From: an uncultured Pseudomonadota bacterium
GTDB lineage: Bacteria; Pseudomonadota; Alphaproteobacteria; RF32; CAG-239
NCBI GenBank assembly: GCA_949286215.1
Contig: CASDYX010000017.1
Location: 1-32,243 of the forward strand
DNA length: 32,243 bases
Direction of reading: 5' to 3'
The position numbers were made by a program, and so were the translations under genes. Below the pieces are notes generated by a model, which ran no database searches, was not told the DNA's origin, and saw only the letters and a list, made by a program, of their open reading frames with translations. Positions 1 to 7,287 of the stretch are shown here, one piece after another. Each line of letters opens with the position of its first letter. Within the stretch, counting starts at the first letter, position 1.

Positions 1-48
1 TTGAGCTTGGCTTCACAAGCTGCTCAGTCAGTATTGTCATTGTTCTAG
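1..48 (+). CDS. Probable flagellin, C-terminal tail only (partial)
   Basis: Frame 1 is open from the window edge and ends at TAG 46-48, giving a 15-residue tail SLASQAAQSVLSLF preceded by Leu. Flagellins end in an amphipathic helix with a pattern like ANQ-xxQSVLSL, so this fits the last turn of the D0 domain of the flagellar filament subunit. The terminator at 70-99 directly follows, as expected for the end of a transcription unit, and fliI, fliJ and ctrA elsewhere in the window show that the organism builds flagella. Only 15 residues are visible, so the call rests on a short motif. Confidence 0.5.
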   Translation: MSLASQAAQSVLSLF

Positions 49-69
49 TAAGATTATATCTAACAAAGG

Positions 70-99
70 GAAGCCGACTTAACTGTCGGCTTCTTTTTT
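70..99 (+). terminator. Rho-independent terminator after the flagellin tail
   Basis: A perfect 9-bp stem (GAAGCCGAC / GTCGGCTTC) with a 6-nt loop is followed by six T on the plus strand. The minus side lacks a T run, so it serves the upstream plus-strand gene. Its loop holds the stop codon of the convergent cobB gene. Confidence 0.85.
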
Positions 100-816
100 G
101 TTTTGTGAGGAGGTAATTAACTCCTCAACGTAGGGCGGAAAAGTTTTTCCGGCAGGGCCAAAAACATGGCGGTCGAAATAAAAGTTATTGGCAGTTGGTT
201 CAAGCGTGAATTCAATTGTATCTGCTCCATAATATTTGGCTGTTTGTACAAAGGCTGCGGCCGGAAAGACAACGCCTGAAGTTCCAATTGAGATAAATAA
301 ATCACATTTGCGCAATAGGTCTTCAACCTTGTCCATACAGAGCAGATTCTCGCCAAAAAAGACGATGTTGGGTTTCATCATTCCTTGAATGTGGCATTGC
401 GGACAAATGGTTTCTGTATCTACATCTCCAAAAGTTTCTAATATATGGCCACAGTTGAGGCATACGGCTTGGTTAATTTGGCCGTGAATGTGATAGATAT
501 TGGAATTGCCCGCCTTTTCATGTAAGGTGTCAACATTTTGGGTAATCACGCTGATTTCTGCCGGATAGTTGTTTTGTAATTTGGTAATGGCTAAGTGTGC
601 AGCGTTAGGCTTGGCTTTTTGAATTTCAATCTTTAACTCGTTGTAAAAATCATGGACGAGGGCAGGGTTGCGCTCAAATCCTTCAATAGAGGCAACGTCT
701 TCAACTTTGTGATTGTTCCATAATCCGTTAGAACTTCTAAATGTGGCTAAACCAGATTCGGCAGAGATGCCGGCTCCGGTTAAGATGACGATATTTTTAT
801 ATGTGCGTTCGGTCAT
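79..816 (-). CDS. cobB: NAD-dependent protein deacylase (sirtuin, CobB type)
   Basis: Sirtuins remove acyl groups from lysines using NAD, giving nicotinamide and O-acyl-ADP-ribose. At 245 residues it is normal length for bacterial CobB. The Rossmann NAD motif GAGISAESG is at 14-22, TQNVDTLH at 92-99, the catalytic His of HIHG at 111, a zinc finger at Cys119, Cys122, Cys138 and Cys141, PNIVFFGE at 149-156 and a GTSGVVFPAA loop. The start is supported by AAGGAG seven bases upstream. In E. coli CobB, Tyr92 and Arg95 read acidic acyl groups such as succinyl; here the aligned segment FYNEL keeps the Tyr (58) but has Leu at the Arg position, so plain deacetylation may be favoured. It is transcribed alone, and its stop lies inside the terminator stem-loop of the convergent flagellin tail. 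Confidence 0.93.
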   Translation of the reverse strand: MTERTYKNIVILTGAGISAESGLATFRSSNGLWNNHKVEDVASIEGFERNPALVHDFYNELKIEIQKAKPNAAHLAITKLQNNYPAEISVITQNVDTLHEKAGNSNIYHIHGQINQAVCLNCGHILETFGDVDTETICPQCHIQGMMKPNIVFFGENLLCMDKVEDLLRKCDLFISIGTSGVVFPAAAFVQTAKYYGADTIEFTLEPTANNFYFDRHVFGPAGKTFPPYVEELITSSQNKKEADS

Positions 817-922
817 TTTTTTCTCCTTGTGTAATCAATAGCGGTTTTTTTTGTGTTTGTCTTTATTTTTTTATAGAAATATTTACCTTCCTATGATAAA
901 ATATAGACAAAAGAAGGACAAA

Positions 923-2479
923 ATGGGAAAGCGTGCTAGAATATCCAAGGCAGATTTGCCTAATGAAAACAAAGCTCAAGCTCTGAAAAATATTCAGGAG
1001 CAGTTGGGGTTTTATATGCGTTTGATGGAAAAGAAACGCCGTTGCACTATGGGAACGCAAGATTTCCAGACTTTGACTTCTAAAGTAAATAGTTTACGTT
1101 TTGCTTTGCAAACGAGTTTTAAGACTTTACGCGAAATCGACTTTGAGCTTGGGCGAGAAGTGGAACGTGGGTTTGAGCTTTATTCGGATAATGCTAATAG
1201 TTATTATGCAAATAGGCTTGCTTCTTCTGTTAATAAAATGATAGGGCAAGAAGAAGTTAAGAAAATTAATCATCTTATTCATACCATTCATAATGACCAA
1301 GATAGGCTCAATCTTCAACGCTATGTTGATGCCAAGCCGCAGCAGGAGCTTAATAGCTTAGTGATGATTGCTGTGCAAAAATATCAGGAACGAAGAAGTG
1401 ATTTTGCACGTGCTCATCTTAATACTTTCTTGGGATATTTTCATAAAAAATTGGCAGTCGGTCCTCATACTCGAGCAACTCATGAAGAGATTAGAGCTAC
1501 ACGAGCGGATTTTAATGGATATTTTAATATTCCAAGTGTGACTGAAATCGAACAAAATCAACCTTATTCTAAGACTTTTTTACAGGCCTCTTTGCAGAAA
1601 AATAAAACTGTTTGTGATCCGTTTAGTTACAATTTAGAAAATAATAAGGCTTGGAAAACTTGGCAAAAAACAACCATGCTTGGGGCTTTGGAGATGCCTT
1701 TGCGGCAGGCTTTGAGCAATCAAGGTATTAATCCTAAATATGTTGGTTCTTTTTGCGGTGCGGATTTTGAGCGAATTCTGTTTAATGAATATGCTAAGGA
1801 AAAATATAATCCTAAATATGGAAATTCTTTGAGCTTGTCGGATATTAATGAAAATTTGGAAAGTCGCCATAAAAAGTTTTTTTGGAAGTATAATGCAATT
1901 CCTACTCCCGAAGCACAACAGCAATTTGCGCAAGGACTGCTCAGACATGGGGTGGAGCAAGCTTATATTGATGTTTTAATGAAAAGTATTTTGGAAGAAG
2001 GTAATCCAAACCCCAAAGTTGATAGAACTAAGTTTAAGGGGAAAATTCCTTATTTTTCTACACATCATAAAGGACCGATTTATGCCATAGGTGCGTTAGC
2101 TAATCGACAAGCTAATTATGTCGGTATTGCAGAGTTTAAAGATGTTCAAAATACGTCAAAAGATACACCCGAGCATGATATTTGGCACTTGGGAGATGGT
2201 GTTATCAGAAAATCTTTCGGTACTATGGCTAATGGCGATCAGGCTTATGATATGGTGTTAAGAGGCTCTGAACAAGAAGGCGATTTAATGGAATATTTGG
2301 TTGATACTCGCTTTGATACTCAAAATGACGGTAAATCTTGGACAGTTAGTTTAGGTTATAAGGAAGAAGATAATATTAGGGCTGAGATTACAGAATTTTT
2401 GCCTCAGAAAACTAAGGTGAAAAATAATGCTAAAAGAGTATCCTCACAAGCTAATGAGGCAACGGGGTGGGCTAGATGA
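923..2479 (+). CDS. Unrecognised protein with a C-terminal HNH-like motif; candidate toxin
   Basis: ATG 923 is chosen because AAGGA lies six bases upstream; a longer frame begins with a TTG at 851 without support. The product has 518 residues, no signal peptide and no membrane segment. The first 350 residues are helical, Lys/Glu-rich and not recognised. Near the end, STHHKGP (His381, His382), then Asn398 in ANRQANY, then His418 and His422 in HDIWH follow the order HH-N-HxxxH of HNH (beta-beta-alpha metal) nucleases, common as toxin warheads. The stop overlaps the next gene, a SUKH-type immunity-like protein, by four bases (ATGA), so the two are translationally coupled. This pairing is the main argument for a toxin; the substrate and any secretion route are not visible. 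Codons are very AT-rich. Alternative: an intracellular nuclease or a non-nuclease with chance histidines. Confidence 0.45.
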   Translation: MGKRARISKADLPNENKAQALKNIQEQLGFYMRLMEKKRRCTMGTQDFQTLTSKVNSLRFALQTSFKTLREIDFELGREVERGFELYSDNANSYYANRLASSVNKMIGQEEVKKINHLIHTIHNDQDRLNLQRYVDAKPQQELNSLVMIAVQKYQERRSDFARAHLNTFLGYFHKKLAVGPHTRATHEEIRATRADFNGYFNIPSVTEIEQNQPYSKTFLQASLQKNKTVCDPFSYNLENNKAWKTWQKTTMLGALEMPLRQALSNQGINPKYVGSFCGADFERILFNEYAKEKYNPKYGNSLSLSDINENLESRHKKFFWKYNAIPTPEAQQQFAQGLLRHGVEQAYIDVLMKSILEEGNPNPKVDRTKFKGKIPYFSTHHKGPIYAIGALANRQANYVGIAEFKDVQNTSKDTPEHDIWHLGDGVIRKSFGTMANGDQAYDMVLRGSEQEGDLMEYLVDTRFDTQNDGKSWTVSLGYKEEDNIRAEITEFLPQKTKVKNNAKRVSSQANEATGWAR

Positions 2480-2895
2480 TTAAAGATTTGGCGAATAGCT
2501 TAAAAAATAATGCAGATGTTTGGTGCGGAGAAGCCGTCGATCCTTTGTTTTTGAAGGATTGTAAAGAGTATATCAAACTTGAGGGAAAATGTGATTTGCC
2601 GGCTGATTATGTGACTCTTCTACGCTATGTGAACGGGGCTTTTAGTGATGATGTTTATTTGTTTGGTGTACAGCCTGAAAATTGGCCGGGGTTAGATGAT
2701 ATAATTGAACAGAACGAACAATATAATCCAGAGTTTTCAGACAACGTTATCTTCTTGGGAACTAATGATTTTGACTGGTTGGTGTATGATTCTCAAACGC
2801 AAAATTTTCAAATTCGCTCTCGCATTCAAGGAGAAATCGTGCGAATCTTTCCTGATTTTGAGAGTGCTGTACGCCAATGGTTTTCTTTGGTTTAG
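2476..2895 (+). CDS. SUKH superfamily (SMI1/KNR4, YrhA-like) protein; candidate immunity protein
   Basis: This 139-residue acidic cytosolic protein carries the SUKH signature: LPADYVTLLRYVNG at about 41-54, then VYLFG, then FLGTNDFDWLVYD, which resembles the FGESDISWYVYD segment of YrhA-like members. SUKH proteins are best known as immunity partners that bind and block nuclease toxins of contact-dependent and polymorphic toxin systems. Its ATG overlaps the stop of the upstream HNH-like gene by four bases, the usual toxin-then-immunity order. It needs no separate ribosome binding site because of coupling. Its stop overlaps the stop of the convergent gtrA-like gene. Family membership is fairly firm; the immunity role is inferred from the neighbour. 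Confidence 0.68.
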   Translation: MIKDLANSLKNNADVWCGEAVDPLFLKDCKEYIKLEGKCDLPADYVTLLRYVNGAFSDDVYLFGVQPENWPGLDDIIEQNEQYNPEFSDNVIFLGTNDFDWLVYDSQTQNFQIRSRIQGEIVRIFPDFESAVRQWFSLV

Positions 2896-3401
2896 TTCTT
2901 TGGTAAAATATCAAATAGTTTGAAGAGCTTTTCCCAACGTTTTAATGGCGAAGGTTGTCGAAAAGCAAAGTGCTTAAATAAGAGATAGTTGCTTATTAGC
3001 AAAAAGCATATTGCGATGCCTTGACCTAAGAATAAGTTGATTTGGTATCGGTTAATCAATAAAGATAATATTCCGGCGTTGATGAAATAACTTAATATCC
3101 AGATTGCAATGCTTTTTAAGTATTCTTGCAAATGGTTTCTTTGTGTGCTGAAGACGAATTTTTTGTATGTATAAAATGCAATAAAAGAAGAGATAAGCCA
3201 CATTAACAGTAGTGTGAATTGATAGTGTAGGGTGGTAAACAATAGGCTGAGTATGATGAAGAGCAAATATCTTAACCCCATGTTTAGCGAGGCCATAATA
3301 GAAAAGCGGATGCGTTCGTCGGTTTCAAACCAGTGGTCAAGAAGTGTTTTTTCTTTTATGAAAATGTTTTTTATGATGGTAAGCGTGGTATTGAATTTCA
3401 T
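2892..3401 (-). CDS. GtrA-like membrane protein
   Basis: At 169 residues with four predicted membrane helices, it shows the paired GtrA/DPMS landmarks: TYKKFVFS after helix 2 and NYLLFKHFAFR after helix 4. GtrA-family proteins are small inner-membrane proteins linked to moving undecaprenyl-linked sugars across the membrane during surface glycan or O-antigen modification. About 40 residues precede helix 1, including an acidic stretch, somewhat longer than usual. AAGGAA lies upstream of the ATG. No glycosyltransferase is adjacent, so its sugar substrate cannot be guessed. It converges on the SUKH gene with overlapping stop codons and no terminator between them. Confidence 0.8.
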   Translation of the reverse strand: MKFNTTLTIIKNIFIKEKTLLDHWFETDERIRFSIMASLNMGLRYLLFIILSLLFTTLHYQFTLLLMWLISSFIAFYTYKKFVFSTQRNHLQEYLKSIAIWILSYFINAGILSLLINRYQINLFLGQGIAICFLLISNYLLFKHFAFRQPSPLKRWEKLFKLFDILPKN

Positions 3402-3487
3402 TGCTGAGTTCCTTGTGCGTTTTTTTATATTATATGGTCAGAGAGATTTTGTTTTCAATAGGGAAAAGTTGAACTAGTGAATTAATA

Positions 3488-3550
3488 CCTTTGGTCGCCG
3501 CTCAAACAGATAACCCAAAGCCAATAAAAAAAACCTCCCATGAGGGGAGG
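3488..3550. repeat. 63-bp direct repeat, copy 1
   Basis: This is identical to 3661-3723 except for one base (C at 3507, T at 3680). It contains a dyad (CTTTGG ... CCAAAG) and, at its end, a terminator hairpin. The copies are 173 bp apart in direct orientation and enclose a structured element of 110 bp. Confidence 0.95.
3526..3550 (-). terminator. Minus-strand terminator in repeat copy 1
   Basis: CCTCCC / GGGAGG forms a 6-bp stem; read on the minus strand it is followed by eight T (A run 3526-3533). The plus side lacks a T run (ATAAG follows). It would end a minus-strand transcript crossing 3551-3660. Confidence 0.7.
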
Positions 3551-3660
3551 ATAAGTATAGACGGCTGCCAGATTGGGTACTCCCGCAAGCTGGTCCTCCT
3601 CGCGCCGTAAGGTTCAGTCAAGCAAGTTGTCTGAACCAACTATCCGCTCCGAACAGGCTC
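3551..3660 (-). ncRNA. Candidate structured RNA between the duplicated terminators
   Basis: These 110 bp contain no plausible gene and are more GC-rich than the flanks. On the minus strand they fold into a 7-bp hairpin (GGTTCAG / CTGAACC) and then a nested element: ACGGC pairing with GCCGT, enclosing CCAG/CTGG, enclosing GGG-AGTA-CCC. A terminator with a T8 tract follows directly. I could not match it to SRP RNA, 6S RNA, RNase P or 5S RNA. The strand is inferred from the downstream terminator and the tRNA promoter on the same strand; a decayed structural remnant is possible. Confidence 0.3.
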
Positions 3661-3723
3661 CCTTTGGTCGCCGCTCAAATAGATAACCCAAAGCCAATAA
3701 AAAAAACCTCCCATGAGGGGAGG
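3661..3723. repeat. 63-bp direct repeat, copy 2
   Basis: This is the second copy of 3488-3550, with one mismatch. It lies immediately downstream of tRNA-Asn on the minus strand and supplies its terminator. Confidence 0.95.
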
Positions 3724-3731
3724 TTTTTTTT
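3699..3731. terminator. Bidirectional terminator after tRNA-Asn
   Basis: CCTCCC / GGGAGG is flanked by eight A on the left and eight T on the right, so it can work on both strands. On the minus strand it starts three bases after the CCA of tRNA-Asn. Confidence 0.8.
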
Positions 3732-3733
3732 AT

Positions 3734-3808
3734 TGGCTCCGGCTGCCTGATTCGAACAGGCGACCAATCGGTTAACAGCCGATTGCTCTACCGCTGAGCT
3801 AAGCCGGA
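3734..3808 (-). tRNA. tRNA-Asn (GTT)
   Basis: Reading the minus strand, the acceptor stem TCCGGCT pairs perfectly with AGCCGGA, discriminator G, and CCA is encoded. The D arm holds AGCTCAGCGGTAGAGC, the anticodon loop is CTGTTAA on a 5-bp stem (ATCGG/CCGAT), and the T loop is TTCGAAT. It lies 26 nt downstream of tRNA-Cys, probably in the same transcript. Confidence 0.97.
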
Positions 3809-3834
3809 ATAATATGCGGTACTAAGTGAATTTT

Positions 3835-3909
3835 TGGAGGCCGGTACCGGAATTGAACCGATGTACAAGGATTTGCAGTCCTCTGCATGAGCCACTCTGC
3901 CAACCGGCC
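3835..3909 (-). tRNA. tRNA-Cys (GCA)
   Basis: Minus strand: acceptor stem GGCCGGT/ACCGGCC, discriminator T (as expected for Cys), encoded CCA, anticodon loop CTGCAAA with GCA, and T loop TTCAATT. It is the first gene of a two-tRNA unit driven from the promoter at 3955-3984. Confidence 0.97.
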
Positions 3910-3954
3910 AATCGGGATACCTCATCTTGAGTTCCTCATTCACTCAACGTCCTC

Positions 3955-3984
3955 TATATATACAAACTTTTTGCTTCTCGTCAA
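3955..3984 (-). promoter_or_regulatory. Promoter for tRNA-Cys-tRNA-Asn
   Basis: On the minus strand, TTGACG (3979-3984) is followed after 16 nt by TATATA (an 18-nt reading is also possible, since the element is TATATATA). It is placed about 45-50 nt before the mature tRNA-Cys 5' end. Confidence 0.75.
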
Positions 3985-4072
3985 TATCTTTTTTTCATTA
4001 TTTTGCACTTTTTTTTATTTTGTTTTAAAAATCATATTGTTATTTATTTTTAACCAAGGTTACTAATTCATC

Positions 4073-4100
4073 TTGCAAAACACTCTTTATCTTCTATGAT
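4073..4100 (+). promoter_or_regulatory. Promoter for rpiB-glyA
   Basis: TTGCAA, 16-nt spacer, TATGAT. It sits just upstream of the AGGAGG-led rpiB start and leaves a leader of about 25 nt. Confidence 0.6.
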
Positions 4101-4131
4101 AAGGAAAATTTTCGCAGAGGAGGGAAAATAT

Positions 4132-4563
4132 ATGAAAATTGCTTTGGCGGCCGATCATGGCGGTTTTGAAATGAAAAATCAAATTGCTCAATATCTTATC
4201 TCAAAAAATTTTGATGTTGTTGATTTGGGAACAAATTCGTCCGACTCTGTGGATTATCCCGATTTCGCGCAAAAAGTTGTGCAAAAGCTCTCTACGAAAG
4301 AAGCTGATTTGGGAATCCTGGTGTGTGGTACCGGAATCGGTATTTCTATTGCCGCAAATCGCCATAAAGGAATCCGTGCGGCGCTTTTGTATGATGATTA
4401 TGTGGCTCAAGTTGCAAAAGAACATAATAACGCCAATGTTTTATGCTTTGGCGGAAGAACTATGAAAATTGAAGATGTCTTAAAAAGAATCGATATCTTT
4501 TTAGCCGCGAAATATGAAGGCGGACGTCATGACAGACGACTCTGTAAACTCGATATTGATTAG
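4132..4563 (+). CDS. rpiB: Ribose 5-phosphate isomerase B
   Basis: RpiB interconverts ribose 5-phosphate and ribulose 5-phosphate in the pentose phosphate pathway. The 143-residue product begins MKIALAADHGG, with Asp8 and His9 of the active site, has the CGTGIGISIAANR loop with catalytic Cys65, and ends with GGRHDRR, which binds phosphate. The start at 4132 is preferred over an upstream in-frame ATG at 4096 because GGAGGG lies eight bases before it and because family members start at this point. It is followed directly by glyA, whose ribosome binding site overlaps the rpiB stop; rpiB-glyA-nrdR is a standard alphaproteobacterial order. Confidence 0.95.
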   Translation: MKIALAADHGGFEMKNQIAQYLISKNFDVVDLGTNSSDSVDYPDFAQKVVQKLSTKEADLGILVCGTGIGISIAANRHKGIRAALLYDDYVAQVAKEHNNANVLCFGGRTMKIEDVLKRIDIFLAAKYEGGRHDRRLCKLDID

Positions 4564-4572
4564 GAGGAAATG

Positions 4573-5829
4573 ATGGATTTTGAAAATAGCTTACAAACAG
4601 AAGATAAAGATGTATTTGATGCGATTCAATGTGAGTTGGAACGTGAACAATATCAAATCGAATTAATTGCCTCCGAAAATATTGTCTCTCGTGCCGTGCT
4701 CGATGCTCAAGGTTCGGTAATGACCAATAAATATGCCGAAGGTTATCCTGAACACAGATATTATGGCGGATGCGAATGTGTCGATGTGGTGGAAAAATTG
4801 GCAATAGAAAGAGCTAAAAAACTTTTTAATGCTGAGTTTGTTAATGTACAGCCGCATTCCGGAAGCCAAGCCAATACTGCCGTATATGTTGCTTTGTTGC
4901 AGCCCAAAGACGTAATTATGGGAATGTCTTTAGATGCGGGTGGGCATTTAACCCATGGTTCTAAAGTTTCATTTTCAGGTAAGTGGTTGACTGCCGTTCA
5001 ATATGGTGTTTGCAAAGATACCGGTTTGATTGATTTTGAACAGGTGGAACGTTTGGCTCTCGAAAATAAACCCAAATTGATTATTGCCGGCGGGTCGGCT
5101 TATCCGAGACAGATTGATTTTAAGCGTTTTCGTGAAATAGCCGATAAAGTAGGGGCTTATTTTATGGTGGATATGGCGCACTTTGCCGGACTCGTTGCCG
5201 GTGGCGTTCATCCGAATCCTTTGGAATATGCCGATGTGGTGACAACAACGACTCACAAAACTTTGCGTGGTCCAAGAGGCGGTATGATTTTAACCAATAA
5301 TGCCGAAATTGCTAAAAAAATTAATTCGGCAATTTTCCCCGGTACACAAGGGGGGCCTTTGATGCATGTGATTGCAGCTAAGGCTGTTTGCTTTGGTGAG
5401 GATTTAACACCCCAATTTAAGGAATATGCTCAACAGGTGGTTAAAAATGCTCACAAAATGGGCGAGGTTCTCAAAAGCAGAGGGCTTGATTTGGTTTCAG
5501 GCGGTACTGATACGCATTTGTTATTAGTGGATTTGAGGCCGAAAAATATGACCGGCGATGTGGTCGAAAAAGCTCTAGAGCGAGCTCATATTACTTGTAA
5601 TAAAAATGCTATTCCGTTTGATCCGATGCCGCCGAAAGTAACCTCTGGTATCAGAGTTGGAACACCGGCCGGTACGACTCGCGGTTTTAAGGAAGAAGAA
5701 TTTGCACAAATTGCCAATTGGATATGTGATGTGATTGATGCTTTGGCAAAAGGTGATGCCGAGGAAGTCATTGAGCAAACAGCGCAAAAAGTGATTGCTT
5801 TATGCAAGAAATTTCCGATTTATAAGTAA
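4573..5829 (+). CDS. glyA: Serine hydroxymethyltransferase
   Basis: GlyA converts serine and tetrahydrofolate to glycine and 5,10-methylene-tetrahydrofolate, the main source of one-carbon units. The sequence shows ELIASEN, the folate and PLP site landmarks YYGGCECVD and PHSGSQAN, and [14 protein letters not shown] with the PLP lysine at about 229. There are two ATG codons in a row; AGGAGG (4562-4567) is two bases from the first (4570) and five from the second (4573), so the second is chosen. Full length, 418 residues. It is the second gene of the rpiB-glyA unit and ends at a strong bidirectional terminator. Its product supplies the folate pool used by fmt and by the DHFR in this window. Confidence 0.97.
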   Translation: MDFENSLQTEDKDVFDAIQCELEREQYQIELIASENIVSRAVLDAQGSVMTNKYAEGYPEHRYYGGCECVDVVEKLAIERAKKLFNAEFVNVQPHSGSQANTAVYVALLQPKDVIMGMSLDAGGHLTHGSKVSFSGKWLTAVQYGVCKDTGLIDFEQVERLALENKPKLIIAGGSAYPRQIDFKRFREIADKVGAYFMVDMAHFAGLVAGGVHPNPLEYADVVTTTTHKTLRGPRGGMILTNNAEIAKKINSAIFPGTQGGPLMHVIAAKAVCFGEDLTPQFKEYAQQVVKNAHKMGEVLKSRGLDLVSGGTDTHLLLVDLRPKNMTGDVVEKALERAHITCNKNAIPFDPMPPKVTSGIRVGTPAGTTRGFKEEEFAQIANWICDVIDALAKGDAEEVIEQTAQKVIALCKKFPIYK

Positions 5830-5848
5830 TTTTGAGTAAAGTCAAAAA

Positions 5849-5887
5849 AACACCTCCGGCTTTGAAAAGCGGGAGGTGTTTTTTTTG
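5849..5887. terminator. Bidirectional terminator between glyA and the lipoprotein gene
   Basis: CACCTCC ... GGAGGTG with extra AA/TT pairs and an inner GCTTT/AAGC helix is flanked by seven A on the left and seven T on the right, so it serves both converging genes. Confidence 0.85.
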
Positions 5888-5904
5888 TTTAAGGGGCAGA
5901 GATT

Positions 5905-6600
5905 TTATTTCTTTGCCTCAAAGATTTTCTTGGCCTGAGCGGTGGTCAGTTTTTTAAGCTGTTTACCATCTTTGTCAAAGGTAAAGGCTTCTGCGCGAGA
6001 CCAGTTAATTTTTTTGGTCTTTTCATCAAAGTAAGGTCTCTTTGGGTTCTTATCTTTGATGGCATTGTAGTTCTTTCCATCCCAAATTAATTGGTTGTAC
6101 TCACCGGGGATAATGGTTTCACCTTTGGGATTAAGTACTCCGTAAAGCCCTTTGGCAAAGAACATAAAGTTACCGGCACCATCGGATTCAAGAGCATCAT
6201 AAACATTGATGATGGTCTTTCCTGTTTTTATAACGTAAATTCCTTTAGCTCCAGAGCCTTTTGATGTTTTGTTACCAACGAATTCAAAGTACCCGTCTTT
6301 CGCATTAATCTGGGCTTGTGCCGGAATAACGCATTTGCCCGATTCATCAAAGAGCTGAACACCGGTGTCATCTTGCGCGGTGAAGAAACCTGAATAATAG
6401 TAGCCGACAGATTTGTAAATCTGAGGTAAGATTTCTTGTCCGGTTGTCAGGTCTTTGATACCGTACTGGCCGGAGCCTTCAACTGTGACTTTTGCAAAGT
6501 TGGTGTTTGCAAAACGTGCTTCTTTAACTTTCGGTCCACAAGAAATCAGACCAAAACAAATCACTGTGGCTACGAGAGCCAAAAAATAAAACTTTTTCAT
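5905..6600 (-). CDS. WG-repeat-like lipoprotein of unknown function
   Basis: The 231-residue product has a lipoprotein signal: KKFYFLALVATVICFGLISC, with Cys21 as the lipidated residue. The mature part is made of beta-type units resembling WG (KWG) repeats, such as YGIKDLTTGQEILPQIY, GVQLFDESGKCVIP and YGVLNPKGETIIPGEY. Such repeats are thought to be surface or periplasmic binding modules; no substrate can be named. The ATG has no Shine-Dalgarno sequence and an AT-rich leader, unlike the neighbouring glyA and nrdR. It interrupts the usual glyA-nrdR junction on the opposite strand, with its own promoter and terminator, so it looks like an insertion. Confidence 0.7.
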   Translation of the reverse strand: MKKFYFLALVATVICFGLISCGPKVKEARFANTNFAKVTVEGSGQYGIKDLTTGQEILPQIYKSVGYYYSGFFTAQDDTGVQLFDESGKCVIPAQAQINAKDGYFEFVGNKTSKGSGAKGIYVIKTGKTIINVYDALESDGAGNFMFFAKGLYGVLNPKGETIIPGEYNQLIWDGKNYNAIKDKNPKRPYFDEKTKKINWSRAEAFTFDKDGKQLKKLTTAQAKKIFEAKK

Positions 6601-6655
6601 GATTTTTAAGTTTTAATGGATTAAACAATAGGGAAAATAATAGCATTTGTTGAAA

Positions 6656-6684
6656 GCTATATCACATCTTTGAATAAAATGCAA
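6656..6684 (-). promoter_or_regulatory. Promoter for the lipoprotein gene
   Basis: Minus strand TTGCAT, 17-nt spacer, TATAGC, about 55 nt before the ATG. The leader is AT-rich with no ribosome binding site. Confidence 0.45.
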
Positions 6685-6739
6685 TAGACGAAATTATGTC
6701 TAAATCCAGTGATTTTTAATGAAAGCCTAAAATAAGCTA

Positions 6740-6768
6740 TTGCAAAATAAGCGCTTTATCCTTATAAA
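6740..6768 (+). promoter_or_regulatory. Promoter for nrdR-nusB-def-fmt
   Basis: TTGCAA, 17-nt spacer, TATAAA, 32 nt before the nrdR ATG. Confidence 0.65.
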
Positions 6769-6800
6769 GAGAGAAGTAAAAATTTTCCGTGAGGTGAGGT

Positions 6801-7286
6801 ATGAAATGTCCTTTTTGCGGATGTGATGATACGCAAGTTAAAGATTCTCGTAATGCTGATGATAATACCGCCATTCGCCGCAGGCGCGAATGTCCTGAGT
6901 GTGGTTCCAGATTTACGACCTTTGAGCGGATTCAGTTGCGCGAACTGGTTGTGGTAAAGAAAAACGGCGAGAAAGTTTTGTTTGATAGAGATAAGTTGGA
7001 ACATTCTATCTTGCTTGCCGTACGCAAACGTCCGGTTGATATTGAAAGAGTGGAAAAAATTGTGAACTCTATCCAACGCCGTTTGGAGAGCTCCGGAGAG
7101 ACGGAAATTCCATCTGTTTTGATTGGTGAGTATGTGATGGAGGCTCTTTCTAAATTAGACCATATTGCGTATATTCGTTTTGCCTCCGTGTATAAGGACT
7201 TTCGCGAGGTGAAGGATTTTGAAGAATTTGTTGAAACTATTGATAAGTTGGCTAAACCAGATACAAAAGTAAATAAGGAAGAATAA
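6801..7286 (+). CDS. nrdR: Transcriptional repressor NrdR
   Basis: NrdR senses ATP/dATP and represses ribonucleotide reductase genes. The N-terminal zinc ribbon has Cys3, Cys6, Cys31 and Cys34 (CPFC ... CPEC), followed by FTTFERI and an ATP-cone of about residues 49-139 ([27 protein letters not shown]). At 161 residues it is normal length. GAGGTGAGGT precedes the ATG. In most alphaproteobacteria ribD and other riboflavin genes lie between nrdR and nusB; here nusB follows after one base, so the rib genes are absent from this site. Confidence 0.96.
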   Translation: MKCPFCGCDDTQVKDSRNADDNTAIRRRRECPECGSRFTTFERIQLRELVVVKKNGEKVLFDRDKLEHSILLAVRKRPVDIERVEKIVNSIQRRLESSGETEIPSVLIGEYVMEALSKLDHIAYIRFASVYKDFREVKDFEEFVETIDKLAKPDTKVNKEE

Positions 7287-7287
7287 A

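Noticed and set aside
3232..3477. Plus-strand ORF opposite gtrA
   Set aside because: It is a shadow of the gtrA-like gene with no ribosome site and an unlikely residue composition.
3551..3660. SRP RNA, 6S RNA or RNase P RNA
   Set aside because: The conserved words of these RNAs (for example the SRP GGAAGCAGCC loop, or the RNase P GAGGAAAGTCC) are absent on both strands.
3488..3740. Direct repeats beside tRNA-Asn as attachment sites of an integrated element
   Set aside because: The repeats do not include the tRNA 3' end, enclose only 110 bp, and no integrase is nearby; they carry terminator hairpins instead.
5830..6800. Glycine riboswitch near glyA
   Set aside because: No paired aptamer-like structure is visible upstream of glyA or rpiB; the leader is only about 25 nt.
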